Part shown: positions 44,690 to 50,910 of the stretch, one piece after another
How positions within the stretch are numbered: position 1 is the first letter of the stretch
How the letters are laid out: every line of letters starts with the position of its first letter
Assembly: GCF_003633615.1 (NCBI RefSeq)
Contig: NZ_RBKU01000001.1
Location: 4,402,001-4,466,000, forward strand
From: Mucilaginibacter gracilis
Lineage (GTDB): Bacteria; Bacteroidota; Bacteroidia; Sphingobacteriales; Sphingobacteriaceae
Direction: 5' to 3'
DNA length: 64,000 nt
The notes under the pieces: generated by a model
What the model was told of the DNA's origin: nothing
Databases searched by the model: none
Seen by the model: only the letters and a program-made list of their open reading frames with translations
Made by a program: the position numbers and the translations under genes

Positions 44690-45280
44690 TTAAATATTTG
44701 CAAAGTTAGTTAAAAGATGCTCGCCAAACGGACCTGATTTTTCGGGGTGAAATTGTACACCAAAAAAGTTATCTTTCCGAATAGAAGCCGAAAACGGCAA
44801 TGTATAATTAGTTGATGCTAAAGTATATAAGGGATTATGCTCAATATAATACGAATGCACAAAATAAAAGTGCGAACCTTGCGGGATATTTTTAAAAAGC
44901 GGGTTATCCAACTCGGGATAAACCTGATTCCAACCTGTATGGGGCACTTTAAATTGGGCGCTATCTTTAAACCTCAATGTTTTTACGGGTATAATATCCA
45001 ATAAACTGGAATCCCCCTCTTCGGAATAGGATGTTAGCAATTGCATACCTACACAAATACCTAAAGTTGGCTTTGTAAGTTTCTTTATTACAGGCACTAA
45101 ACCGGTTTGCTCAAGCTTATTCATGGCAGCACCTGCATGGCCCACGCCAGGTATAATATACCGGTCGTACTGCTCAAAATCGGCTTCGGTATGTATCATG
45201 CCGTAACTAATGCCCAACCTGTCTAAAGCTGAGGTTAATGAAAATATGTTGCCGGCTCCGTAGTAAATAATACCTGTCAT
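44690..45280 (-). CDS. hisH: Imidazole glycerol phosphate synthase glutaminase subunit
   Basis: Class I glutamine amidotransferase supplying ammonia to HisF. The nucleophile is Cys76 in LGICVGMQLL, with the oxyanion strand PGVGHAGAAM and the His-Glu pair in VQFHPEKSG. The frame continues 12 codons upstream, but that part is encoded by a family D palindromic element. MTGIIYYGAGN is the conserved start, giving 196 residues. Confidence 0.95.
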   Translation of the reverse strand: MTGIIYYGAGNIFSLTSALDRLGISYGMIHTEADFEQYDRYIIPGVGHAGAAMNKLEQTGLVPVIKKLTKPTLGICVGMQLLTSYSEEGDSSLLDIIPVKTLRFKDSAQFKVPHTGWNQVYPELDNPLFKNIPQGSHFYFVHSYYIEHNPLYTLASTNYTLPFSASIRKDNFFGVQFHPEKSGPFGEHLLTNFANI

Positions 45281-45288
45281 TTTAATCA

Positions 45289-45391
45289 GAATCAAGAACC
45301 AAGATGCAAGATGCAAGACATCTTCCTACTCAATTCAGTTTTATAAATTCTACAAAAGTCTTGATTCTTGCATCTTGACTCTTGCATCTTA
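45289..45391. repeat. Palindromic element family D, copy 2 (hisB-hisH junction)
   Basis: Inverted repeat of GATGCAAGA/TCAAGAATC units (left arm 45289-45323, right arm 45355-45391). Its right arm touches the hisB stop codon (TAA, 45392-45394 minus strand), and its left arm lies about 9 bp upstream of the hisH start. Related to the element inside lysA. Confidence 0.8.
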
Positions 45392-46540
45392 TTAAAGTAC
45401 TCCCTTGGTACTTGGCAAAACCATATTATTCACATCCCTGCGCACGGCCATTTTAATGGCTTTGGCGAAGGCTTTAAATATGGCCTCAATTTTATGATGT
45501 TCGTTTTGGCCTTCGGCTTTGATGTTAAGGTTGCATTTTGAAGCATCGGAGAACGACTTAAAGAAATGGTAAAACATTTCGGTAGGCATTTCGCCAATTT
45601 TTTCGCGTTTAAATTCTGCATCCCACACTATCCAGTTGCGGCCACCAAAATCAATGGCTACCTGTGCCAGGCAATCATCCATAGGCAAACAAAATCCGTA
45701 CCGTTCTATTCCGCGCTTATCGCCTAATACAGTAAGGAATGCTTCACCCAGTGCTATGCCTGTATCTTCAATCGTGTGATGTTCGTCAATATGTAAGTCT
45801 CCTTTGGCGGTAATATCCAAATCAATACTGCCGTGGCGGGCTATCTGATCTAACATGTGATCGAAAAAATGCAGCCCCGTTGATACTTTGGCATCGCCTT
45901 TACCATCCAAATTTATTTTGATAGCAATATCGGTTTCCTTGGTTTTGCGCACATGTTCTGTTGTGCGTTCGCCCAATTTTAAAAACTCGTATATTTTTTC
46001 CCACTCGGTAGTTTCAACGGCTACGGTTTCTTTAATGGCAGCCTGTTGTTCTGTGGTAAACTCGGCTCCGCCTAAATTGCTGTTGTTATTTAACCAGATG
46101 GCTTTTGCACCTAAATTTTTGGCTAAAAGCACATCGTTCAACCGATCGCCAATGGTGAATGAATTTTTAAGATCGTAAACTTCTTCGTCAAAATATTTTG
46201 TGAGCAACGCGGTGCCGGGTTTGCGTGTTGGCGCATTATCACGGGCAAAGGTGCGGTCTATAACGTAATCGCTAAAGGTTATGCCCTCGTTAGCCAAGGT
46301 TTTAATCACAAAATTTTGTACCGGCCAAAAGGTATCTTCGGGATATACAGCCGTACCTAAACCGTCCTGATTGGTTACCATTACCAATTCAAAATCAAGT
46401 TCGGCAGCAATTTTGGGCAGGTATTGTAACATGTGCGGATAAAACTCCAATTTAGCAAACGAGTCTATCTGTTCGTCGGCAGGTTCGGTTATCAGCGTAC
46501 CGTCGCGGTCAATAAAAAGTATTCTTTTCAGCTTATTCAT
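45392..46540 (-). CDS. hisB: Bifunctional histidinol-phosphatase / IGP dehydratase
   Basis: Fusion of an N-terminal HAD phosphatase (about 1-170; nucleophile Asp11 and Asp13 in [10 protein letters not shown]) with C-terminal imidazoleglycerol-phosphate dehydratase (about 185-382). The dehydratase Mn-site motifs [28 protein letters not shown] and the terminal [18 protein letters not shown] are intact. Length 382 is as expected for the bifunctional form. It starts 30 bp after hisC, with no palindrome between them. Confidence 0.96.
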   Translation of the reverse strand: MNKLKRILFIDRDGTLITEPADEQIDSFAKLEFYPHMLQYLPKIAAELDFELVMVTNQDGLGTAVYPEDTFWPVQNFVIKTLANEGITFSDYVIDRTFARDNAPTRKPGTALLTKYFDEEVYDLKNSFTIGDRLNDVLLAKNLGAKAIWLNNNSNLGGAEFTTEQQAAIKETVAVETTEWEKIYEFLKLGERTTEHVRKTKETDIAIKINLDGKGDAKVSTGLHFFDHMLDQIARHGSIDLDITAKGDLHIDEHHTIEDTGIALGEAFLTVLGDKRGIERYGFCLPMDDCLAQVAIDFGGRNWIVWDAEFKREKIGEMPTEMFYHFFKSFSDASKCNLNIKAEGQNEHHKIEAIFKAFAKAIKMAVRRDVNNMVLPSTKGVL

Positions 46541-46570
46541 TCCTGTTTAAAGGTAGTGTTGAAATGGTTA

Positions 46571-47689
46571 TTATCCTAAATTTATTGTTTTAAGCGTATT
46601 AATCAGGGTTATATTTTCTTCGGGCGTACCAACAGTAATGCGCAAACAACCTTCGCAAAGCTCAACTTTTGATCGGTCGCGCACAATGATGCCCTGGCCA
46701 ACCAAATGATTGTATATCGCTTTAGCATCGGTGGTTTTAACCAGGATGAAGTTGGCATCAGACGGGTAAATATCCAGCACAAAATCAAATTGCTTTAACC
46801 ATAAAACCAATTTATCGCGCTCGGCCAGCGTTTGCTTTATCCAGCTATTTACCTGGTCAACATTCTGTAAAGCCTCTAAAACCAGTTGTTGTGTAGCCTC
46901 GTTAACGTTGTAAGGCGGTTTAACGCGGTTCATCACCTCAATAACTTCTTCGCTTGCAAAGGCCATCCCAAGGCGTAAACCTGCAAGTCCCCACGCTTTC
47001 GATAGCGTTTGTAATACCACCAGGTTAGCATATTCTGTTAACTCCTGTATAAAGGTTTTTTGGCGACTAAAGTTAATATAAGCCTCATCAACAATAACCA
47101 AACCGTTAAAGTTAGCCAGCAGCGTTTCCACATCGGTGCGGTTGATGGAGTTACCGGTAGGGTTATTTGGCGAGCAGATGAATATCATTTTGGTATGCTC
47201 ATCAATAGCCTGGGCAATACCTTCCATGTTAAGCTGATAATCGGGTGTAAGGTTTACCTTGCGGGCCTCTACATCATTAATATTGGCCGATACCTGATAC
47301 ATGCCATAAGTAGGCGGTACGATGATAACATTATCAACCCCAGGGTTACAAAAGCTGCGGAAAAGTATATCGATAGCCTCGTCGCTGCCGTTACCTAAAA
47401 ATATATTGCGAGTTGGTACGCCTTTTATTTCCATCAAGCGCTTTTTAACGGCGTACTGCATAGGGTCCGGGTAACGATGATATTGCTCGGTTAGCGGCGA
47501 GCCAAAAGCATTTTCGTTGGCGTCAAGGTAAACACTGGCCTCGCCCTGAAACTCATCGCGTGCGGAGGAGTAGGGTGTGAGGTTGCGGATGTTCTCTCGT
47601 AGAAGCCCCCCTAGCCCCCTAAAGGGGGAGTTTTGATTAGCAAGGTTGCTACTGCTTGATGATTCGTTATTCGAAATATCTTGTGTCAT
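46571..47689 (-). CDS. hisC: Histidinol-phosphate aminotransferase with repeat-derived N-terminus
   Basis: PLP fold-type I transaminase. YLDANENAFGSP, the CSPNNPTGN loop, VDEAYINFS and the PLP lysine in LQTLSKAWGLAGLRLG identify it. Native HisC would begin close to LLRENIRNLTPYSSARDEF. Here about 28 residues precede that, including SPFRGLGG (residues 21-28), encoded by the arm of a family B palindrome (47604-47630). The catalytic part is complete (372 residues in total). It is the only family B arm besides hisD's that is read in this frame and orientation. Confidence 0.95.
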   Translation of the reverse strand: MTQDISNNESSSSSNLANQNSPFRGLGGLLRENIRNLTPYSSARDEFQGEASVYLDANENAFGSPLTEQYHRYPDPMQYAVKKRLMEIKGVPTRNIFLGNGSDEAIDILFRSFCNPGVDNVIIVPPTYGMYQVSANINDVEARKVNLTPDYQLNMEGIAQAIDEHTKMIFICSPNNPTGNSINRTDVETLLANFNGLVIVDEAYINFSRQKTFIQELTEYANLVVLQTLSKAWGLAGLRLGMAFASEEVIEVMNRVKPPYNVNEATQQLVLEALQNVDQVNSWIKQTLAERDKLVLWLKQFDFVLDIYPSDANFILVKTTDAKAIYNHLVGQGIIVRDRSKVELCEGCLRITVGTPEENITLINTLKTINLG

Positions 47690-47778
47690 GGTAATAATTC
47701 TTTTACTGTAATCAATTCCAGTCCCATCAGGACAATCAGTCAGGACAATCAGTTCCCCCTTTAGGGGGTTAGGGGGCT
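47604..47778. repeat. Palindromic element family B, copy 3 (hisD-hisC junction)
   Basis: Inverted arms at 47604-47630 (inside hisC, AGCCCCCCTAGCCCCCTAAA...) and 47754-47778 (overlapping the hisD stop codon) bracket the hisC start codon. Between the arms lies a 13-bp tandem duplication CAGGACAATCAGT (47728-47753). Confidence 0.85.
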
Positions 47779-49106
47779 CTTCGTATTGTCACCGCATTTT
47801 TATGCGCATGCAAGCCCTCCAATTCGGCTAAAATCTCTACGGTTGGCCCGATGTTCTGGATGCCATCGGGCGTGATATGCTGGAAGGTTATCTTCTTCAC
47901 AAACGAATCAACCGATACGCCCGAATATGCCCGCGCGTAAGCACTGGTTGGCAGGGTATGGTTAGTGCCGGATGCGTAATCGCCAACGCTTTCGGGGGTT
48001 AGGTTTCCTAAAAATACCGACCCGGCGTTAATGATGCTGTTTACTATCGACTGCCAATTTTCGGTAGCCAGTATTAAGTGCTCCGGTGCGTAAAGGTTGC
48101 TAAACTGCATAGCCTGTTGCAAATCATTAACCAAAACCGAATAGGAGTTTGCTATTGCTTTTCCGGCTATTTCGGCTCTTGGTAAAACGGGTAATTGTTT
48201 TTCCAAAGCTTTGTTAACGGCATCAATTATATTTTGTGACGTAGCTACTAATATAGACTGACTATCGGCACCGTGCTCGGCCTGGGCCAATAAATCGGCA
48301 GCCACAAACTCAGGGTTGCTGGTTTCATCGGCAATTACCAATACTTCCGATGGGCCCGCGGGCATATCAATGGCGCAGGTAGTGGTTGATTGGATGATGG
48401 TTTTGGCTTTGGTTACAAACTGGTTTCCGGGACCAAATATTTTATCAACCGCCGGTATAGTTTCGGTACCATAAGCCATAGCGGCAATGGCTTGCGAACC
48501 TCCCGCAAGGTAAATTTTATCTATCCCAAGCAATTGGCAAACGTAAGCTATAAATGCATTTACCTTACCGTTTTTTTGTGGCGGCGAGCAAACCACTATT
48601 TGGTGGCAACCTGCAATTTGCGCCGGAATGCCCAACATGAGCAATGTGCTTGGTAAAACGGCGCTACCACCGGGTATATATAAACCAACACGTTCAATAG
48701 GCCTTAACTCGCGCCAGCAGGTAACGCCGGGCATAGTTTCAACCTTGTCTTCGGTTTTGAGTTGCGTTTGGTGAAATTTTTTGATGTTTTGATAAGCAGT
48801 TTGCAAAGCCTGTTTTTGCTCCGGCAAGAGGGCGGTAGCCAGTTCTTCAAGTTCGGCTTTATCTAAATACAGCTTTTGCAATTCAACATGATCAAATTTT
48901 TGTGCGTAGCCAAGTAAAGCATTATCGCCATGCTCACGCACATTGCTTATTACATCTTCAACAACAGCGCGTATCTCGTTAGCCGGATCAACGTTGCGCT
49001 GAACGAGCGAGCGAAGTTGGGCAGCGGAAAGCTCACCATACGTATAGCCCCCTAGCCCCCTGAAGGGGGAACTATTGTCCTCAATTTTTTTGTTTATGCT
49101 ATTCAT
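47769..49106 (-). CDS. hisD: Histidinol dehydrogenase with repeat-derived N-terminus
   Basis: Zn-dependent enzyme oxidising histidinol to histidine in two NAD steps. Characteristic segments are YIPGGSAVLPSTLLML, AGGSQAIAAMAYGTETIPAVDKIFGPGNQFV, the metal-site DMPAGPSEVLVIAD and LAQAEHGADSQ, and YAPEHLILAT. Residues 13-20 are SPFRGLGG, the same octapeptide as in HisC, encoded by a family B palindrome arm (49046-49071). The conserved protein begins about residue 21. At the other end the last two residues and the stop (AP-TAA) also come from a family B arm. Length 445. Confidence 0.95.
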   Translation of the reverse strand: MNSINKKIEDNSSPFRGLGGYTYGELSAAQLRSLVQRNVDPANEIRAVVEDVISNVREHGDNALLGYAQKFDHVELQKLYLDKAELEELATALLPEQKQALQTAYQNIKKFHQTQLKTEDKVETMPGVTCWRELRPIERVGLYIPGGSAVLPSTLLMLGIPAQIAGCHQIVVCSPPQKNGKVNAFIAYVCQLLGIDKIYLAGGSQAIAAMAYGTETIPAVDKIFGPGNQFVTKAKTIIQSTTTCAIDMPAGPSEVLVIADETSNPEFVAADLLAQAEHGADSQSILVATSQNIIDAVNKALEKQLPVLPRAEIAGKAIANSYSVLVNDLQQAMQFSNLYAPEHLILATENWQSIVNSIINAGSVFLGNLTPESVGDYASGTNHTLPTSAYARAYSGVSVDSFVKKITFQHITPDGIQNIGPTVEILAELEGLHAHKNAVTIRRAP

Positions 49107-49163
49107 TGCATTAATCTTTTATAGCCACTTGCATATTCTCCCCCTTTAGGGGGCCGGGGGGTT
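49046..49163. repeat. Palindromic element family B, copy 4 (hisG-hisD junction)
   Basis: Inverted arms 49046-49071 (inside hisD) and 49138-49163 (overlapping the hisG stop codon TAA, 49162-49164). They would pair almost fully in the mRNA and place the hisD start codon in the loop. Confidence 0.85.
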
Positions 49164-50013
49164 AAGCAATTATCTTTTCAATTGGCATAACCACTATGCC
49201 TTGTGCACCTGCTTGTTTTAGCTTGCTTATTTTATCCCAAAAGTCGCGTTCGGGGATAACGGTATGAACGGCCACCCAGTCAGCTTCGGCCAATGGTACT
49301 ACCGACGGGCTTTTCACTCCCGGAAGCAGGGCCAATACCTGGGCTAAATTATCGCGACTAACGTTTAGTACTACATACTTGGTTTCTTTGGCGCGCAATA
49401 CTGATTGTATACGGGCAATCAGTTCTTCAATCAAGTCTGGCCTGTCAACATTTTTATTGCCAATCAGGATAGCTTCGGACGTCATGACATCGCTAAACGG
49501 TTTTAACCCGTTGCTCTTTAAGGTTCCGCCGGTTGATACAATATCAAAAATGGCATCGCTTAAACCCAGGCCGGGAGAAATTTCTACGGAGCCGGATATC
49601 ATGCGCACATCGGCTTTGATATCGTTTTTAGCCAGGTATTTTTTAAGGATGGCAGGGTAGGATGTAGCAATGGATTTACCATTAAAATCCGACAGTTGCT
49701 GAATATCGCTGCTATTGGGGATGGCAATTTTTAGGGTGCATTTGCCAAAGCCCAGGCGTTGCAGGTAATTTACATCAACTTCGGTTTCCTCAATCATGTT
49801 TTCGCCTACGATGCCCAGGTCGGCAATGCCATCCTGAACATACTCGGGAATATCATCGTCGCGAAGAAAAAGAATTTCCAGAGGGAAATTTGATACCGGC
49901 GAAATAAGGGAGCTTTTGTAGTTCTCGAAGTTTAATCCGCAGTTTTTTAGTAACTCAACAGATTTTTCATTAAGGCGCCCCGATTTCTGGATCGCTATTT
50001 TAAGTGTTTTCAC
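49162..50013 (-). CDS. hisG: ATP phosphoribosyltransferase, long form
   Basis: First committed enzyme of histidine synthesis, joining ATP and PRPP. It is the long (HisG-L) form: catalytic domains 1-210 with IAIQKSGRLNEKSVELLKNCG, LGIVGENM and the PRPP loop DIVSTGGTLKSNGL, and a C-terminal regulatory domain of about 75 residues (VLALLPGVKSPSVVPL...AQGIVVMPIEKI) that normally binds histidine for feedback. No HisZ is needed. First gene of the operon. A promoter and a histidine-rich leader peptide lie upstream. Confidence 0.96.
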   Translation of the reverse strand: MKTLKIAIQKSGRLNEKSVELLKNCGLNFENYKSSLISPVSNFPLEILFLRDDDIPEYVQDGIADLGIVGENMIEETEVDVNYLQRLGFGKCTLKIAIPNSSDIQQLSDFNGKSIATSYPAILKKYLAKNDIKADVRMISGSVEISPGLGLSDAIFDIVSTGGTLKSNGLKPFSDVMTSEAILIGNKNVDRPDLIEELIARIQSVLRAKETKYVVLNVSRDNLAQVLALLPGVKSPSVVPLAEADWVAVHTVIPERDFWDKISKLKQAGAQGIVVMPIEKIIA

Positions 50014-50083
50014 AAATTTGGTATTAAGGGTAGTAATGGACTAAACGGGTTATTATTGCTAATAAAAACATACAGTAAATGCG

Positions 50084-50101
50084 TATCGTTACTTGGTACG
50101 A
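50084..50101 (-). promoter_or_regulatory. Leader hairpin overlapping the his leader-peptide stop codon
   Basis: ATCGTTACTTGGTACGAT can fold with seven pairs and one bulge (ATCG-TAC with GTA-CGAT). A ribosome at the end of the leader peptide would block it, while one stalled at the His codons would leave it free, so it could be a regulatory hairpin. Confidence 0.45.
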
Positions 50102-50139
50102 TGGTGCAGATGCAGTTGATGTATGTGAAAACCGTTCAT
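50089..50139 (-). CDS. Histidine operon leader peptide
   Basis: A 16-codon ORF, MNGFHIHQLHLHHRTK-stop, between the his promoter and hisG. Five of its residues are histidine, all within nine codons (positions 5, 7, 10, 12, 13). It begins about 15 nt after the predicted transcription start and ends 75 bp before hisG. Such a cluster immediately ahead of the his operon is the hallmark of attenuation by ribosome stalling. An 18-bp imperfect dyad (50084-50101) overlaps its stop codon. I see no classic intrinsic terminator with a U tract before hisG, so the exact mechanism is open. Confidence 0.75.
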   Translation of the reverse strand: MNGFHIHQLHLHHRTK

Positions 50140-50161
50140 GTTTACTTGAGGTAAGTTGCGG

Positions 50162-50190
50162 CAAATATAACAAGATAATTGAAAAAACAA
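50162..50190 (-). promoter_or_regulatory. Promoter of the his operon
   Basis: On the minus strand TTG (50190-50188), 18 bp, then TATATTTG (50169-50162), an exact match to the Bacteroidota -7 consensus. The predicted start of transcription is about 15 nt upstream of the leader-peptide ATG. Confidence 0.6.
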
Positions 50191-50279
50191 GAGCCTCACC
50201 TAAATCCTCTCCAAAGGAGAGGACTTTGAAACCAAGCACATCAAGAACCCTCTCCTTTGGAGAGGGCAGGGTGAGGCTC
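50191..50279. repeat. Palindromic element family B, copy 5 (merR-hisG junction)
   Basis: Inverted arms of about 32 bp (50191-50222, GAGCCTCACCTAAATCCTCT..., and 50247-50279). Its end lies 1 bp from the merR stop codon (50281-50283), and it sits just upstream of the his promoter. It may insulate the two transcription units. Confidence 0.85.
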
Positions 50280-50280
50280 C

Positions 50281-50616
50281 CTACATCTGATCCCGCACCT
50301 CCAGCAAAAACTGCTTTAAAGTTTCTAACGAATTGATAACAGCCTGGTTATCTTTGGTTACACCTAAGTTTTCGCGCAGGTAATCTTTTGCACCTTGCAG
50401 GGTATAGCCTTTTTCGTTAATGAGGTTAAAAATAATTTTGAGGTTCGCAATATCTTCGGGAGTGAAGTAGCGGTTGCCCTTTTTATTTTTTTTGGGTTGC
50501 AGAATATCAAATTCCTTTTCGTAAAACCGCAACAACGATTGGTTTACATCAAACATGGCCGAAACTTCGCCCATAGTATAGTACAGCTTGCTAATGTCGC
50601 GTTCTTTGTAAGGCAT
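50281..50616 (-). CDS. MerR-family transcriptional regulator
   Basis: A 111-residue regulator. The N-terminal winged-helix MerR domain (KLYYTMGEVSAMFDVNQSLLRFYEKEFDILQPKKNKKGNRYFTPEDIANLKIIFNLI) shows the R-Y/F-Y-E turn and the wing, followed by a short helical tail and no obvious effector domain or metal cysteines. This compact type is common in Bacteroidota. A TATCTTTG box (minus strand, 50628-50621) ends about 5 bp before the ATG, so the transcript is nearly leaderless. It is divergent from alaS. Target genes are unknown. Confidence 0.88.
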   Translation of the reverse strand: MPYKERDISKLYYTMGEVSAMFDVNQSLLRFYEKEFDILQPKKNKKGNRYFTPEDIANLKIIFNLINEKGYTLQGAKDYLRENLGVTKDNQAVINSLETLKQFLLEVRDQM

Positions 50617-50620
50617 AGGG

Positions 50621-50628
50621 CAAAGATA
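50621..50628 (-). promoter_or_regulatory. -7 box of the merR promoter
   Basis: TATCTTTG on the minus strand, an exact TAnnTTTG match at the outer edge of the family A palindromes. Confidence 0.5.
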
Positions 50629-50629
50629 T

Positions 50630-50876
50630 GTTGGATTTCGGATTTTTGATTTCGGATTGAAAGATTTTTTATTTCGAAGATCGGATGTTCGATTTCGGAT
50701 TTGAAAAATGAATTGCTAACGTTTGAGTTTAGTGTGCTTTGCATCAAAGTACTAACATTTCTTCCTGATATTAAAAATTCCAAATCGAACCTGCGAAATA
50801 GAAATAAATTCGACATCGAACAGCCGATCTCCGAAATAAAAATAAATCCGAAATCGGACATCCGAAATCCGACATC
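50630..50876. repeat. Palindromic element family A, copy 2 (merR-alaS divergent region)
   Basis: A region of about 247 bp built of repeated GATTTCGGAT / ATCCGAAATC units in opposite orientations (for example CGGATGTTCGATTTCGGAT near 50682-50700 and CCGAAATCGGACATCCGAAA near 50849-50867), with a short unique stretch between. It fills the divergent promoter region almost completely. Confidence 0.75.
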
Positions 50877-50883
50877 AAAAAAA

Positions 50884-50891
50884 TATCTTTG
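50884..50891 (+). promoter_or_regulatory. -7 box of the alaS promoter
   Basis: TATCTTTG, an exact TAnnTTTG match 19 bp upstream of the alaS ATG, directly after the family A repeats. Confidence 0.55.
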
Positions 50892-50910
50892 CACCCATAA
50901 TTTTATACAC

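Noticed and set aside
45281-45316. Upstream start for hisH (12 extra residues)
   Set aside because: The extra codons come from the family D palindrome; the conserved protein starts at MTGIIYYGAGN.
50014-50088. Classic intrinsic terminator in the his leader
   Set aside because: Only AT-rich or very short stems can be drawn and no GC stem with a U tract is present, so none is annotated.
47604-50279. Family B repeats as a CRISPR array
   Set aside because: Copies are inverted pairs at gene junctions with unequal spacing, not regularly spaced direct repeats.
50281-50616. MerR regulator as the his operon regulator
   Set aside because: It has its own promoter and is separated from hisG by a strong palindrome and the his promoter. 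The leader peptide is a better explanation for his control.
50701-50910. Upstream extension of alaS by 70 codons
   Set aside because: The extension is encoded by family A repeats, and the -7 promoter box lies inside it. MTAQEIRQAFLDFF is the conserved AlaRS start.
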